Assembly: GCF_007197575.1 (NCBI RefSeq)
Contig: NZ_CP041616.1
Coordinates: 992,001-1,056,000 of the forward strand
Length of the DNA stretch: 64,000 nt
Direction: 5' to 3'
From: Ornithinimicrobium ciconiae
Lineage (GTDB): Bacteria; Actinomycetota; Actinomycetes; Actinomycetales; Dermatophilaceae
The notes under the pieces are model-generated. The model ran no database searches. It was not told the origin of the DNA and saw only the letters and a program-made list of their open reading frames with translations. The translations under genes were made by a program, and so were the position numbers. Shown here in pieces: positions 33,925 through 45,390 of this stretch. Positions within the stretch are counted from its first letter, which is position 1. Each line of letters opens with the position of its first letter.

Positions 33925-35264
33925 TGACGACCCGGACTGAAGACCTCTACGGCGGCGGCGTGGACAGCGGCGCTCCGACCTTTACCGCCAGCGGCGGCGA
34001 CTGGGACCAGATCGCGGCGGACGCGGCACTGCTGGGCGAGGAACGCATCGTGGTCAACATGGGGCCACAGCACCCCTCGACCCACGGCGTGCTGCGCCTG
34101 GTCCTGGAGCTGGACGGGGAGACCGTGCGGGAGGCTCGTGCCGGCATCGGCTACCTGCACACCGGCATCGAGAAGAACATGGAGTTCCGCACCTGGACGC
34201 AGGGCACCACGTTCTGCACCCGGATGGACTACCTGACCCCGATCTTCAACGAGGCGGCCTACTGTCTCGCGGTCGAGAAGCTGCTCAACATCACCGACCA
34301 GATCCCGCAGCGGGCCAACGACATCCGCGTGCTGATGATGGAGCTCAACCGGATCGGTTCGCACCTGATCTGCATGGGCACCGGAGGCATGGAGCTCGGC
34401 GCGACCACGGTCATGACCATCGGCTTCCGCGAGCGCGAGCGCATCCTGCGCTTCTTCGAGGCGGTCACCGGGCTGCGGATGAACCACGCCTATGTCCGAC
34501 CCGGCGGGGTCGCGCAGGACGTGCCCTCCGAGGCCCTCGACGCCCTCGAGGCCGAGCTGCCCGACCTGCGTCGCGGCATCCGGGACCTGGAGAACCTGCT
34601 GCTGGAGAACCCGGTCTTCAAGGCCCGCACGGTTGATGTCGGAGGTCTGGACCTCACGGGGTGCATGGCGCTCGGCCTGACCGGGCCGATCCTGCGCTCC
34701 ACCGGCCTGCCGATGGACCTGCGCAAGATGTCGCCCTACTGCGGCTACGAGACCTACGACTTCAACGTCGTCACCCGGGACGGCTCCGACGCCTACGCCC
34801 GGGCGTGCATCCGCATCGAGGAGATGTGGGAGTCGCTCAAGATCGCCGAGCAGGCCATCGCGCGGCTGCGCGCGAGCGAGGGCGAGCCGGTGATGGTCGC
34901 GGACAAGAAGATCGCCTGGCCGGCACAGCTGTCCGTCGGCAGCGACGGTCAGGGCAACAGCCTGGACCACATCCGGGAGATCATGGGCGAGTCCATGGAG
35001 TCGCTCATCCACCACTTCAAACTGGTGACCGAGGGCTTCCGCGTGCCGCCGGGACAGGCCTACGTCGGCATCGAGTCCCCCAAGGGCGAGCTGGGCGTGC
35101 ACGTCGTCTCCGACGGTGGGACCCGTCCCTTCCGGGCGCACTTCCGGGACCCCTCGTTCCACAACCTGCAGGGGGCCTCGGTGATGGCTGAGGGCGGCCT
35201 GGTCGCCGACATCATCGTCGCTGTGGCCTCGATCGACCCCGTGATGGGAGGCGTGGACCGATGA
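33924..35264 (+). CDS. nuoD: NADH-quinone oxidoreductase subunit D
   Basis: 49-kDa-type subunit forming the quinone pocket with NuoB, 446 residues. Key motifs: [13 protein letters not shown] with the quinone-site His, [12 protein letters not shown], and the C-terminal [14 protein letters not shown] shares its A with the nuoC stop (TGATG). Separate from NuoC, as is normal in actinobacteria. Confidence 0.98.
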   Translation: MTTRTEDLYGGGVDSGAPTFTASGGDWDQIAADAALLGEERIVVNMGPQHPSTHGVLRLVLELDGETVREARAGIGYLHTGIEKNMEFRTWTQGTTFCTRMDYLTPIFNEAAYCLAVEKLLNITDQIPQRANDIRVLMMELNRIGSHLICMGTGGMELGATTVMTIGFRERERILRFFEAVTGLRMNHAYVRPGGVAQDVPSEALDALEAELPDLRRGIRDLENLLLENPVFKARTVDVGGLDLTGCMALGLTGPILRSTGLPMDLRKMSPYCGYETYDFNVVTRDGSDAYARACIRIEEMWESLKIAEQAIARLRASEGEPVMVADKKIAWPAQLSVGSDGQGNSLDHIREIMGESMESLIHHFKLVTEGFRVPPGQAYVGIESPKGELGVHVVSDGGTRPFRAHFRDPSFHNLQGASVMAEGGLVADIIVAVASIDPVMGGVDR

Positions 35265-36139
35265 GCACCGATGCTCACACCGACCCTGTGCACCGCTACA
35301 CCCCGCTGCACGCGAGCGACGAGCCCTACCCCGAGGACGTGCTCGCCAGTCTGCGGTCCGACGCGGAGCAGATCATCGCCAAGTATCCGCAGAAGCGCTC
35401 CGCGCTGCTGCCGATGCTGCACCTGATCCAGTCGGTGGATGGTTTCGTCACCGGCCGTGGCATCGACCTGTGCGCCGAGATGCTGGACCTGACCCGCGCC
35501 GAGGTGTCGGGCGTGGCGACGTTCTACACCCAGTACAAGCGCCACCCCAACGGCGAATACACCGTGGGGGTGTGCACCAACACGCTGTGCGCCATCATGG
35601 GCGGCGACCAGATCTTTGACGAGGTCAGCGAGCACCTCGGCATCGGGCACGACGAGACCACCCCCGATGGCAAGATCACGCTCGAGCGGGTCGAGTGCAA
35701 CGCGGCCTGCGACTTCGCCCCGGTGGTCATGGCCAACTGGGAGTTCTTCGACAACCAGACCCCTGAGACCACCAAGAAGATGGTCGACGACCTGCGCTCC
35801 GGCGCCCCGGTCGCGCCGACCCGCGGCGCCTCCCGAGTCTGCACCTTCAAGCAGGTCTCCCGCATGCTGGCCGGCTTCCCGGACGGTCTCGCCGACGAGG
35901 GGGTCGGGGCTGGCCCCGCCTCCCTGGAGGGGCTCAAGATCGCCAAGGAGCGCGGGTGGAGCGCTCCGGCTGGCAGCGACGCCGGAGCCGAGGAACCCGC
36001 CGCGAGCACCAGCGACACCGAGCCGGAGACCGGTGAGGAGCACAGCTCGGCACAGCAGCCTGACGCCGGTGCCGACCCGGATTCGGCCGCCGAGAAGGCG
36101 TCCGAGGACGCGGGCACAGAGAAGGAGAAGGACGCGTGA
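35261..36139 (+). CDS. nuoE: NADH-quinone oxidoreductase subunit E with long acidic tail
   Basis: NADH-module subunit holding [2Fe-2S] cluster N1a. Ligands Cys105, Cys110 (CTNTLC) and Cys146, Cys150 (CNAAC). The core ends near residue 215; about 75 further residues are disordered, rich in Glu, Ala, Ser and Pro. 292 residues in all against about 170-240 in the family. ATGA overlap with nuoD. Confidence 0.97.
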   Translation: MSTDAHTDPVHRYTPLHASDEPYPEDVLASLRSDAEQIIAKYPQKRSALLPMLHLIQSVDGFVTGRGIDLCAEMLDLTRAEVSGVATFYTQYKRHPNGEYTVGVCTNTLCAIMGGDQIFDEVSEHLGIGHDETTPDGKITLERVECNAACDFAPVVMANWEFFDNQTPETTKKMVDDLRSGAPVAPTRGASRVCTFKQVSRMLAGFPDGLADEGVGAGPASLEGLKIAKERGWSAPAGSDAGAEEPAASTSDTEPETGEEHSSAQQPDAGADPDSAAEKASEDAGTEKEKDA

Positions 36140-37449
36140 GCACCCAGCTGACCCCGATCCTGACCAAGTTCTGGGACCACCCCACCAGTTGGACCCTGGC
36201 GACCTACGAGGACAACGGCGGCTACCAGGGCCTGCGCAAGGCCCTGCGGACCGAGCAGGCCGACCTGGTGGAGATGGCCAAGGCCTCCGGCCTGCGCGGC
36301 CGTGGCGGCGCCGGCTTCCCAACCGGCCTGAAGTGGAGCTTCCTGCCCCCGCCGGACGGTGGTCCGCGTTATCTGGTGGTCAACGCCGATGAGGCTGAGC
36401 CAGGCACCTGCAAGGACATCCCCCTGCTGATGGCGGCTCCCCAGTTCCTGATCGAGGGCATGATCATCACCTCGTTCGCGATCGGCTGCAACCACGCCTT
36501 CATCTACCTGCGCGGTGAGGTCGCGCACGTGCACCGCCGCGTGCAGCGCGCGATCCAGGAGGCTTACGACGCCAGCTACCTCGGCACCGACATCCTGGGC
36601 ACCGGCTACAACCTCGACATCACCCTGCATTCGGGTGCCGGCGCCTACATCTGTGGTGAGGAGACGGCGCTGCTGGACTCCCTGGAGGGCCGGCGCGGAC
36701 AGCCCCGGCTCAAGCCGCCGTTCCCGGCGGTCGCGGGTCTGTACGCCCGCCCGACCGTGGTCAACAACGTGGAGTCGATCGCCTCGATCGCGCCGATCGC
36801 CGCCCACGGCGCGGACTGGTTCGCCGACATGGGCACCGAGAAGTCACAGGGCTTCGGCATCTTCAGCCTCTCCGGGCACGTGACCCGCCCGGGCCAGTAC
36901 GAAGCGCCGCTGGGAATCACGCTGCGCGAGCTGCTCGACATGGCCGGCGGCATCCGCAACGGCCGGAGCCTGAAGTTCTGGACGCCCGGCGGGTCCTCGA
37001 CCCCGCTGTTCACCGACAAGCACCTGGACGTGCCACTGGACTTCGAGTCCGTGGCCGCGGAGGGCTCGATGCTCGGCACCCGCGCCCTGCAGATCTTTGA
37101 CGACACCACCTCGGTGGTCCGGGCGGTCTCACGGTGGACCGACTTCTATGCCCATGAGTCCTGCGGCAAGTGCACCCCCTGCCGGGAGGGCACCTTCTGG
37201 CTCAAGCAGATCATGCACCGTCTTGAGGCGGGCAGGGGCAGCCAGGACGACATCGACAAGCTCGTCGACATCTGTGACAACATCCTGGGCCGCGCCTTCT
37301 GCGCCCTGGGAGACGGTGCCACCAGCCCGATCACCTCTGCGGTGCAGTACTTCCGCGAGGAGTTCGAGGCCGGCATGCACACCCCGGCGTCAGAGTTGTT
37401 CCCCCCGGAGCGCTCGACGCTGTTCGTGAAGGAGACCCAGCCAGCATGA
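36136..37449 (+). CDS. nuoF: NADH-quinone oxidoreductase subunit F
   Basis: NADH-binding flavoprotein with FMN and [4Fe-4S] cluster N3, 437 residues. [16 protein letters not shown] is the NADH/FMN glycine-rich loop. [12 protein letters not shown] is conserved. Cluster ligands are Cys343, Cys346, Cys349 ([11 protein letters not shown]) and Cys389 (AFCALGD). GTG start overlapping nuoE. Confidence 0.98.
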   Translation: MSTQLTPILTKFWDHPTSWTLATYEDNGGYQGLRKALRTEQADLVEMAKASGLRGRGGAGFPTGLKWSFLPPPDGGPRYLVVNADEAEPGTCKDIPLLMAAPQFLIEGMIITSFAIGCNHAFIYLRGEVAHVHRRVQRAIQEAYDASYLGTDILGTGYNLDITLHSGAGAYICGEETALLDSLEGRRGQPRLKPPFPAVAGLYARPTVVNNVESIASIAPIAAHGADWFADMGTEKSQGFGIFSLSGHVTRPGQYEAPLGITLRELLDMAGGIRNGRSLKFWTPGGSSTPLFTDKHLDVPLDFESVAAEGSMLGTRALQIFDDTTSVVRAVSRWTDFYAHESCGKCTPCREGTFWLKQIMHRLEAGRGSQDDIDKLVDICDNILGRAFCALGDGATSPITSAVQYFREEFEAGMHTPASELFPPERSTLFVKETQPA

Positions 37450-39995
37450 CCGTCAACACCTCTCCGGCCTCCGGCGGCAACGCGGTGGACACCGGTGGCA
37501 ACGCCGAGATCCCCACCGATCCCGATGTGAAGATGATTTCGCTGACCATCGACGGTGTCGACGTCAGCGTGCCCGAGGGCACCCTGGTGATCCGTGCGGC
37601 GGAGCAGATCGGCGTGGAGATCCCGCGCTTCTGCGACCACCCGCTGCTCGACCCGGTCGGTGCCTGCCGCCAGTGCATGGTCGAGGTCGCCACCCCGGAC
37701 CGCGAGGGCAACGTCAAGCCGATGCCCAAGCCGCAGGCTTCCTGCACGCTGGCCGTGTCGGAGGGCATGCAGGTCAAGTCGCAGTACACCTCCCCGGTCG
37801 CCGACAAGGCGCAGCACGGGCAGATGGAGTTCCTGCTGATCAACCACCCCCTGGACTGCCCCGTGTGCGACAAGGGTGGCGAGTGCCCCCTGCAGAACCA
37901 GGCGATGTCCAGCGGCCGGCCGGTCTCCCGCTTCGAGGACATCAAGCGGACCTATCCCAAGCCGATCAACATCTCCTCGCAGGTGCTCCTGGACCGCGAG
38001 CGCTGCATCCTGTGTGCCCGCTGCACCCGCTTCTCCGACCAGATCGCCGGTGACCCGTTCATCGCGCTCATCGAGCGCGGGGCGCTGCAGCAGGTCGGCA
38101 TCTACGAGGAGAAGCCGTTCGAGTCCTACTTCTCGGGCAACACCGTGCAGATCTGCCCGGTCGGCGCCCTGACCGGTGCGGCCTACCGGTTCCGGTCCCG
38201 CCCGTTCGACCTGGTCTCCACCACCAGCGTCTGTGAGCACTGCGCCTCGGGCTGCTCCCTCCGCACCGACCACCGTCGCGGCACCGTGCTGCGCCGGATG
38301 GCGCTGGAGGACGGAGCGGTCAACGAGGAGTGGAACTGTGACAAGGGCCGCTGGGCCTTCCCGTATGCCGTGCAGCCGGACCGCCTGCGTGACCCCGTCG
38401 TGCGCGGGGCGGACGGACAGTACTCCGTGGCGACCTGGGAGGAGGCGTTCGCGGCGGCCGCTGCCGGTCTGGCGGCGGCGCGGGCCGACGGTGGCGCCGG
38501 AGTGCTGGTCGGCGGACGCGTGTCCGTCGAGGACGCCTATGCCTACAGCAAGTTCGCGCGCACCGCGCTGGGCACCAACGACATCGACTTCCGGGCCCGG
38601 CCGCTGTCCGGGGAGGAAGCTGACTTCCTGGGCTCGCACGTGGCGCGCAACGACTCGGTCACCTACGAGGACGTGGAGACCGCGTCCTCGGTGCTGCTCG
38701 TCGGGCTCGAGCCCGAGGACGAGAGCCCGATCCTGTTCCTGCGGCTGCGCAAGGGCAACCGCAAGCACAAGACGGCCGTCTACTCGATCGCGCCGTTCGC
38801 GACGCGCGGCCTGACCAAGATGGGCGGCACCCTGCTGACCGCGGCGCCGGGCACGGAGACCGAGATCCTGGACGCCCTGGCGACTGATCGCTCCGGCGAT
38901 CCCGGGGACGGCGCGAACGCGCTGAGCGCCGCTGCGGCGGCGCTGACCACCGACTCCATCATCCTGGTCGGCGAGCGCCTGGCGCTGGTGGCCGGCGGTC
39001 TTTCCGGAGCCGCGGCGCTGGCCGAGGCGACCGGTGCCCGACTGGCCTGGGTGCCCCGCCGAGCAGGTGAGCGAGGTGCCGTCGAGGTGGGCGCGCTGCC
39101 CAACCTGTTGCCCGGTGGCCGTCCGGTCGAGGACGAGGCCGCGCGTGATGCGGTGGCCACGGCCTGGGGCACGGGCCTGCCTGACGTGCCGGGACGCAGC
39201 ACCGACGAGATGCTGGCTGCCGCGGCGAAGGGTGACCTGGGTGCGTTGCTCGTCGGGGGAGTCGACCCCGACGACACGGCTGACCCGCAGCTGGCCCGGG
39301 CGGCACTGGCCCAGGCGTTCGTGGTCTCGCTGGACTTCCGCGAGTCACCGGTCCACGAGTATGCCGATGTGATCCTTCCCGTCGCCCCGCAGCAGGAGAA
39401 GGCCGGCGCCTACGCCAACTGGGAGGGACGCCTGCGCACCTTCGACAGGGCGTTGCAGTCCAGTGCCCTCAGCGATCACGCGATTCTCGACCTGCTGGCC
39501 GGGGCGATGGGCCTGCAGCTGGGTGCCCGCGACCTCGAGGGTCTGCGGCACGAGCTGACCGACCTCGGCTCCTGGGAGGGGACGAGCTCGGTGCACCGCG
39601 TTGCGGCCCCCGGGCCGGCCCGTCCGGCACCGGGAGAAGCGGTGCTGGCGACCTGGCACCACCTGCTCGACATGGGGTCGATGCAGGACGGTGAGCCCTT
39701 CCTGGCCGGGACCGCTCCCCGGCCGGTCGCCCGCATCTCTGCAGCGACGGCCGACGCGGCCGGGCTGGCTGCCGACTCGGTGGTGTCCGTCAGCACGGAC
39801 CGCGGCACCATCACCCTGCCCGTCGAGCTCACGGAGATGCCGGACCACGTGGTCTGGCTGCCGACCAACTCGCCGGGTTCAGCCGTCCGGGCCACGCTCG
39901 GTGCCGAGTCCGGCACGATCGTGCGGATCAGCGCCGGCCACGCACCGGCCGCGCAGCAGACGGCCGATCACGTCGCGACAGGAGGTCAGGCATGA
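37446..39995 (+). CDS. nuoG: NADH-quinone oxidoreductase subunit G
   Basis: Largest peripheral subunit, 849 residues. The N-terminal ferredoxin-like domain has [15 protein letters not shown] and the C-terminal Cys for N1b. [17 protein letters not shown] and [10 protein letters not shown] serve N5 and N4. A C-x2-C-x3-C-x27-C set (Cys263, Cys266, Cys270, Cys298) is the ligand set of the extra off-path cluster N7, found in E. coli and Thermus but not in mitochondria. A molybdopterin-oxidoreductase-like domain without cofactor motifs makes up the rest. ATGA overlap with nuoF. Confidence 0.97.
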   Translation: MTVNTSPASGGNAVDTGGNAEIPTDPDVKMISLTIDGVDVSVPEGTLVIRAAEQIGVEIPRFCDHPLLDPVGACRQCMVEVATPDREGNVKPMPKPQASCTLAVSEGMQVKSQYTSPVADKAQHGQMEFLLINHPLDCPVCDKGGECPLQNQAMSSGRPVSRFEDIKRTYPKPINISSQVLLDRERCILCARCTRFSDQIAGDPFIALIERGALQQVGIYEEKPFESYFSGNTVQICPVGALTGAAYRFRSRPFDLVSTTSVCEHCASGCSLRTDHRRGTVLRRMALEDGAVNEEWNCDKGRWAFPYAVQPDRLRDPVVRGADGQYSVATWEEAFAAAAAGLAAARADGGAGVLVGGRVSVEDAYAYSKFARTALGTNDIDFRARPLSGEEADFLGSHVARNDSVTYEDVETASSVLLVGLEPEDESPILFLRLRKGNRKHKTAVYSIAPFATRGLTKMGGTLLTAAPGTETEILDALATDRSGDPGDGANALSAAAAALTTDSIILVGERLALVAGGLSGAAALAEATGARLAWVPRRAGERGAVEVGALPNLLPGGRPVEDEAARDAVATAWGTGLPDVPGRSTDEMLAAAAKGDLGALLVGGVDPDDTADPQLARAALAQAFVVSLDFRESPVHEYADVILPVAPQQEKAGAYANWEGRLRTFDRALQSSALSDHAILDLLAGAMGLQLGARDLEGLRHELTDLGSWEGTSSVHRVAAPGPARPAPGEAVLATWHHLLDMGSMQDGEPFLAGTAPRPVARISAATADAAGLAADSVVSVSTDRGTITLPVELTEMPDHVVWLPTNSPGSAVRATLGAESGTIVRISAGHAPAAQQTADHVATGGQA

Positions 39996-41509
39996 GCACG
40001 CTGAGCGCGGTGCATGACCTGGCAACGCAGTCCTCGTCCCTGCTGGCTGCGGTGCCGCTGCCGATGGCAGACGGGCCACGAGCTGACTTCAGCGACACTC
40101 CGTGGTGGCTGTCGGCCATCAAGGCTGTCGGGATCTTCGTCTATCTGCTGCTGTCGGTGCTGATCGTCATCTGGTTCGAGCGCCGCGTCATCGGCATCAT
40201 GCAGCAGCGCCCCGGACCGAACCGGTTCGGTCCGCTGGGCATCCTGCAGACACTGGCTGACGGTCTGAAGCTGATCATGAAGGAGGACGTCACTCCCAAG
40301 AATGCCGACAAGGTGATGTTCGTCATCGCCCCGTTGATGGTCGGCTCCTTGGCGTTCGTCTCCTTCGGCATCATTCCGATGGGTGGCGACGTCAGCCTGT
40401 TCGGCCACACCACCCCCCTGCAGTTGACCGATATGCCGGTCGCCACGCTGCTGGTGCTGGCGGTCGCCGGTGTCGGGGCCTATGGCTTCGTGCTGGCCGG
40501 CTGGTCCTCCGGTTCGACCTACCCGCTGCTGGGTGGACTGCGCTCCACCGCACAGGTGGTCTCCTACGAGATCGCCATGGGTCTGTCGCTGGTCGCGGTC
40601 TTCCTCTACGCCGGGTCCATGTCGACCAGCGAGATCGTCGCCGCGCAGGACCGCTGGTGGTTTGCCTTCCCGCTGTTCTTCTCCTTCATCGTCTATGTCA
40701 TCACGATGGTCGGCGAGACCAACCGACTGCCGTTCGACCTGGCTGAGGGTGAGGGCGAGCTCGGCGGAGGATTCCACACCGAGTACTCCTCGATGAAGTT
40801 CGGCATGTTCTTCCTCGGCGAGTACATCAACATGTTCACCGTCTCCGCGCTGGCCACCACCCTGTTCCTCGGTGGTTACCACGCTCCCTGGCCGATCGGA
40901 GCCATCAACGACGGCATGTTCAGCGAGGGCTGGTGGGGTCTGCTCTGGTTCACGCTGAAGATGTGGTGCTTCATCTTCTTCTATGTCTGGCTGCGCGGCT
41001 CCCTTCCGCGAGTGCGTTATGACCAGTTCATGAAGTTGGGCTGGAAGGTCCTGATCCCGATGTCCCTGGTGTGGGTCGTCGCGGTGGTCCTGATGCGCGC
41101 CGCGGACCCGAGCATCGGCTACTTCGGCGAGGGCCGCCTGCCCGTGATCATCACGACCGGGCTGATCATCCTCGGCGTGGTCGGCGGCATCATGCTGCTG
41201 ATGTCGCGCCTGGAGTCCAAGGAGGCACAGGCGATCGAGGACCGGCGTCCGCCGACCGAGGTTGACCCGTTCGCCGGTGGATTCCCCGTGCCCCCGTTGC
41301 CAGGGCAGACGCTGGTGGAGCCCTCCCGACGTCGACCAGCCGTCGAGCGTGCGCAACCGCTCACCACGACGACCGATCCCTCGGCCGCAGACTCTGTGAC
41401 CACCGATTCGAGCAGCACCACGGCAACGACCACGGCGGTCGCGGACCGGGACGCCACCGAAGAGACCGACGAGACCGACACCACCACCGGGGAGGACACC
41501 CGTGGCTGA
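39992..41509 (+). CDS. nuoH: NADH-quinone oxidoreductase subunit H
   Basis: Membrane subunit at the quinone entrance, eight to nine helices, 505 residues. [24 protein letters not shown], quoted as [14 protein letters not shown], and the cytoplasmic Glu-rich loop [22 protein letters not shown], quoted as [14 protein letters not shown], are conserved. The C-terminal 85 or so residues are a Pro/Thr/Ser-rich tail beyond the normal end. ATGA overlap with nuoG. Confidence 0.97.
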   Translation: MSTLSAVHDLATQSSSLLAAVPLPMADGPRADFSDTPWWLSAIKAVGIFVYLLLSVLIVIWFERRVIGIMQQRPGPNRFGPLGILQTLADGLKLIMKEDVTPKNADKVMFVIAPLMVGSLAFVSFGIIPMGGDVSLFGHTTPLQLTDMPVATLLVLAVAGVGAYGFVLAGWSSGSTYPLLGGLRSTAQVVSYEIAMGLSLVAVFLYAGSMSTSEIVAAQDRWWFAFPLFFSFIVYVITMVGETNRLPFDLAEGEGELGGGFHTEYSSMKFGMFFLGEYINMFTVSALATTLFLGGYHAPWPIGAINDGMFSEGWWGLLWFTLKMWCFIFFYVWLRGSLPRVRYDQFMKLGWKVLIPMSLVWVVAVVLMRAADPSIGYFGEGRLPVIITTGLIILGVVGGIMLLMSRLESKEAQAIEDRRPPTEVDPFAGGFPVPPLPGQTLVEPSRRRPAVERAQPLTTTTDPSAADSVTTDSSSTTATTTAVADRDATEETDETDTTTGEDTRG

Positions 41510-42296
41510 GCGCAAGCACCCGAGACACTCGACCGACGCCGGCTCCGAGCAGGAGCAGGTGACGGCCGACCGAGGCCAGGAGGTGGCGAAGGTGCCCCAG
41601 GAGGATCGCGCTCCGGCGCTGGTCACCCGACCCGACGGCACCCAGGAGAAGCCGGGCTTCCTGGAGGAACTCTTCGCCCCGGTCGCGGGATTCGGTGTCA
41701 CCTTCGGCACCATGTTCCGCAAGATCTACACCGAGGAGTATCCCGAGAAGCCCCGGCCCACTGCGGCCCGGTTCCACGGTCGGCACCAGCTCAACCGGCA
41801 CCCCGACGGACTGGAGAAGTGCGTCGGCTGCGAGTTGTGCGCCTGGGCGTGCCCGGCGGACGCGATCTATGTCGAGGGCGCGGACAACACTGACGACGCC
41901 CGGTTCTCCCCGGGTGAGCGCTACGGCCGCGTCTACCAGATCAACTACCTGCGCTGCATCTTCTGTGGCATGTGCATCGAGGCCTGCCCGACCCGGGCGC
42001 TGACGATGACCAACGAGTACGAACTCGCCGACAGTGAGCGCGCACCGTTGATCTACGAGAAGCACCAGCTCCTGGCGCCGCTGCGAGAGGGCCAGCTGCC
42101 GCCGCCCTTCCCGATGGCTGAGGGCGCAAGCGAGCGTGACTACTACCGCGGGACGGTGACTGCTCCCACCCGGGCCCAGCGGGACCATGTCTTCGCTCGG
42201 GACAAGGCGGCCCAGCGGGCTGCCGAGGCTGATCAGGCCGCATCCGTCCCGCCGGGAGACCAGCAGGGCAACGATCACCAGGAGGTGACCCGGTGA
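41502..42296 (+). CDS. nuoI: NADH-quinone oxidoreductase subunit I
   Basis: Carries [4Fe-4S] clusters N6a and N6b, 264 residues. Ligands Cys107, 110, 113, 117 ([12 protein letters not shown]) and Cys152, 155, 158, 162 ([12 protein letters not shown]). An unusual polar N-terminal extension of about 50 residues and a charged C-terminal tail surround the ferredoxin fold. GTG start, overlapping nuoH by eight bases. Confidence 0.97.
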   Translation: MAERKHPRHSTDAGSEQEQVTADRGQEVAKVPQEDRAPALVTRPDGTQEKPGFLEELFAPVAGFGVTFGTMFRKIYTEEYPEKPRPTAARFHGRHQLNRHPDGLEKCVGCELCAWACPADAIYVEGADNTDDARFSPGERYGRVYQINYLRCIFCGMCIEACPTRALTMTNEYELADSERAPLIYEKHQLLAPLREGQLPPPFPMAEGASERDYYRGTVTAPTRAQRDHVFARDKAAQRAAEADQAASVPPGDQQGNDHQEVTR

Positions 42297-43126
42297 GCGG
42301 TGGTGAGGCGCTGCTCTTCTGGGTGCTCGGACCAGTGTGTGTCCTGGGTGCCCTCGGGCTGCTGTTCGCGCGCAAGGCGGTGCACGCCGCGATGGCGATG
42401 GCACTGGTCATGGTCGGTCTCGGCATCTTCTACATCGCCCAGTACGCCGAGTTCGTCGGGATCATCCAGATCTTCGTCTACTCCGGCGCCGTGATGATGC
42501 TCTTCCTGTTCGTCGTCATGACGGTCGGCACCGAGTCCTCGGTCTCCCCGTTCGAGACCATCTCCGGCCAGCGGGTCTGGGCCTGGACGTTCGGGCTGCT
42601 CTTCCTGGCCGTGGCGATGTACGGCGTGGGTCGGGTGTCCTTCCCCGAGCCGGTCGGTCTGGAGGCAGTCCAGGCCGAGGGCACGGTGACGGCACTGGCC
42701 CGCGAGATCTTCAGCCGGCAGGTGTTCAGCTTCGAGGTGCTCGGATCGCTGCTCGTCATCGCCGTCATGGGGGCGATGGTCCTGGCCCACCGCGAGCGAC
42801 TCGTGCCCCGGGCCACCCAGCGCGACCTCGCGGCCCAGCGGGTGCGGGACAACACCTTCGTGGCAGGCAAGCCGGCCCCCGGTGTCTACGCCCGGCACAA
42901 CGCGTCCGACACTCCGGCACTGCTGCCCGATGGCACGCCGGCCGCAGTCTCCGTGCCTCGTGTCCTGGTGGCCCGCGGCCAGATGGCTGCGGTCCCCTAC
43001 CGCGGAAGCGACCCGACCGGGGACGCACCGGACACCGAGCTGGCCGACGCACCGTCGGCTGCGGACCGGGGTACACCCGACGCATCGACCTCCGACACAT
43101 CCACCAGCCAGGGGGAGCAGGCATGA
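42293..43126 (+). CDS. nuoJ: NADH-quinone oxidoreductase subunit J
   Basis: Membrane subunit of 277 residues with five helices in the first 170; helix 3 holds [20 protein letters not shown], quoted as [17 protein letters not shown], the conserved pi-bulge region coupling quinone chemistry to proton channels. A hydrophilic tail of about 100 residues rich in Ala, Thr, Ser and Asp follows. GTGA overlap with nuoI; the end overlaps nuoK. Confidence 0.96.
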   Translation: MSGGEALLFWVLGPVCVLGALGLLFARKAVHAAMAMALVMVGLGIFYIAQYAEFVGIIQIFVYSGAVMMLFLFVVMTVGTESSVSPFETISGQRVWAWTFGLLFLAVAMYGVGRVSFPEPVGLEAVQAEGTVTALAREIFSRQVFSFEVLGSLLVIAVMGAMVLAHRERLVPRATQRDLAAQRVRDNTFVAGKPAPGVYARHNASDTPALLPDGTPAAVSVPRVLVARGQMAAVPYRGSDPTGDAPDTELADAPSAADRGTPDASTSDTSTSQGEQA

Positions 43127-43422
43127 ATCTCTCGGCCTATATCTACCTGGCCACGCTGCTGTTCACGATCGGTGCGCTGGTCGTCCTGCTGCGACGCAAC
43201 ACGATCATCGTCTTCATGGGGGTTGAGCTCATGCTCAACGCCTGCAACCTGGCGCTGATCACCTTTGCCCGGATGCACGGTTCGGTCGACGGACAGGTCT
43301 ATGCACTGTTCATCATGGTCGTGGCCGCCGCCGAGGTGGTTGTCGGACTCGCCATCATCATGTCCATCTATCGGGCGCGTCGCTCGGCCTCGGTCGACGA
43401 CGCCAACCTGCTGAAGCTGTAA
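43123..43422 (+). CDS. nuoK: NADH-quinone oxidoreductase subunit K
   Basis: Three-helix proton-channel subunit, 99 residues, normal length. The conserved Glu in [11 protein letters not shown] and the second in [11 protein letters not shown] are present. ATG at 43123 after GGGGGAG. Confidence 0.97.
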   Translation: MNLSAYIYLATLLFTIGALVVLLRRNTIIVFMGVELMLNACNLALITFARMHGSVDGQVYALFIMVVAAAEVVVGLAIIMSIYRARRSASVDDANLLKL

Positions 43423-43434
43423 GGAGCGCGCTGC

Positions 43435-45390
43435 GTGTCTGTTGTGATGACATCTGCGGGCCTGTCGCTCGCCGATCCCAGTGCGGTCCGGGCGCTTGAG
43501 GCGTCCGGCACCTCTGCCCTGGCCTGGCTGCTGGTCGCCCTGCCCCTGCTGGGGGCTGGTCTGCTGCTGGTCGGTGGGCGGGCCACCAACTCGTTCGGTC
43601 CCCTGCTGGCGACCCTGCTCTCCTGGGGCAGCTTCGTGGTGGGTGCCCTGATCGTCGTGCAGCTCTATGGCCTCAGTGCCGATGAGCGCTCGGTCTCCGT
43701 GCAGCTGTGGGAGTTCGTGAGTGCCGGCAACCTGACGGTCAATGCCGGGCTGCTGGTCGACCCCCTGTCGATGGCGTTCGTGCTGTTGATCACGTTCGTC
43801 GGGTCGCTGATCCACGTCTACTCGCTGGGTTACATGAAGGACGATCCGGACAAGCGCCGGTTCTTCGCCTACCTGAACCTGTTCGTGGCGGCGATGCTGA
43901 TCCTGGTCTTGGCCGACTCCTACCTCGTGCTGTTCGTCGGCTGGGAGGGTGTCGGTCTGGCTTCCTACCTGCTGATCGGGTTCTGGAACCACAACCCCGC
44001 CTACGCCAGCGCGGCCAACAAGGCCTTCGTGGTCAACCGCATCGGTGACTTCGCGCTGCTCATCGCCATGGCCTGGATGCTGGCGACCTTCGGCGGACTC
44101 GACTTCGCCACGGTGCACGGCAACGCCGGCTCGGCGCCAACCACCACGCTGACCATCATCGGCGTGCTGCTCCTGATCGGTGCCTGTGGCAAGTCTGCGC
44201 AGTTCCCGCTGCAGAGCTGGCTCGGTGACGCGATGGCCGGCCCCACCCCGGTATCCGCCCTCATCCACGCCGCGACGATGGTCACCGCCGGTGTCTACCT
44301 CGTCGCCCGGAGCCAGGCGATCTACGACCTCACCCCGGACGCCCGCCTCGCGGTGGCCGTGGTCGGCGCGATCACCCTGCTCTACGGCGCGATCGTCGGC
44401 TGTGCCAAGGACGACATCAAGAAGGCCCTGGCCGCCTCGACCATGAGCCAGATCGGTTACATGATGCTGGCCGTCGGCCTCGGGCCCATCGGTTACGCCT
44501 ACGCGATCTTCCACCTGATCACGCACGGCTTCTTCAAGGCGGGCATGTTCCTGGGGGCCGGCTCCGTCATGCACGCCATGAGGGACCGGGTCGACATGCG
44601 TCGCTTCGGAGCGCTGGGCAAGGAGATCAAGATCACCTGGATCACCTTCGCCGCAGGCTGGCTGGCCATCATCGGCTTCCCATTCACCGCGGGGTGGTAC
44701 TCCAAGGACCACATCATCGAGTCCGCGTTCTCCGCACCGGGCTGGCAGGGCTGGGTCTTCGGACTGGTCACCCTGATCGGCGCCGGGATCACCGCCTTCT
44801 ACATGTCGCGCCTGTTCTTCATGACCTTCCACGGCAAGGCCCGTTGGGAGGACGACATCCACCCGCACGAGTCGCCCCTGACGATGACCGTGCCGATGAT
44901 GGTCCTGGCCGTGGGGTCGCTGGTGCTCGGCGCCGCGCTCTACCCCACCGGGATCCTCAGCGACTGGCTGGACCCGGTCTTCGGTCACGTCGCGGCGCAC
45001 GAGTCACTGATTCCGCTGATCGGGATCCAGGTGAGCGTCTTCGTGTTAATGGCTCTGGGCGTCGGACTGGCCTGGCTGCGCTTCGGACGTGACGACGTGC
45101 CGGTGGTCGCACCGCAGGCCTCGTTCGTCACGCGAGCGGCCCGTCAGGACCTGTTCCAGGACGAGTTCAACGAGAACTTCCTGCGACGTCCGGGTGCGGC
45201 CACGGTGGCCGCCCTGGAGGTCGCAGACAACGACGTGATCGACGGCGGGCTGGTCGGCGGCACCAGCCGCGGCCTGGCCGGCCTGGCCGACGTCGTGCGC
45301 AAGGCCCAGAACGGCTTTGTCCGCTCCTATGCCCTGACGATGCTCGCTGGCATCGTCGCCATCCTCGGTGCTGTGTGGGTGATTCAGTGA
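43435..45390 (+). CDS. nuoL: NADH-quinone oxidoreductase subunit L
   Basis: Distal antiporter-like proton channel, 651 residues, about 16 helices. VGWEGVGLASYLLIGFW carries the key Glu, KSAQFPLQSWLGDAMAGPTPVSALIHAATMV (quoted as AQFPLQSWLGDAMAGPTP) the proton-channel Lys region. The C-terminal lateral helix (about 560-651) is present. GTG start with AAGGAG upstream; 12 bases after nuoK. Confidence 0.97.
   Translation: MSVVMTSAGLSLADPSAVRALEASGTSALAWLLVALPLLGAGLLLVGGRATNSFGPLLATLLSWGSFVVGALIVVQLYGLSADERSVSVQLWEFVSAGNLTVNAGLLVDPLSMAFVLLITFVGSLIHVYSLGYMKDDPDKRRFFAYLNLFVAAMLILVLADSYLVLFVGWEGVGLASYLLIGFWNHNPAYASAANKAFVVNRIGDFALLIAMAWMLATFGGLDFATVHGNAGSAPTTTLTIIGVLLLIGACGKSAQFPLQSWLGDAMAGPTPVSALIHAATMVTAGVYLVARSQAIYDLTPDARLAVAVVGAITLLYGAIVGCAKDDIKKALAASTMSQIGYMMLAVGLGPIGYAYAIFHLITHGFFKAGMFLGAGSVMHAMRDRVDMRRFGALGKEIKITWITFAAGWLAIIGFPFTAGWYSKDHIIESAFSAPGWQGWVFGLVTLIGAGITAFYMSRLFFMTFHGKARWEDDIHPHESPLTMTVPMMVLAVGSLVLGAALYPTGILSDWLDPVFGHVAAHESLIPLIGIQVSVFVLMALGVGLAWLRFGRDDVPVVAPQASFVTRAARQDLFQDEFNENFLRRPGAATVAALEVADNDVIDGGLVGGTSRGLAGLADVVRKAQNGFVRSYALTMLAGIVAILGAVWVIQ

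Noticed and set aside
42997..45000. 667-codon minus-strand open frame opposite nuoK/nuoL
   Set aside because: Composition is mostly Asp/Gly/Gln/Arg/His, as expected from reading membrane-protein codons backwards; nuoL is unmistakable on the other strand.
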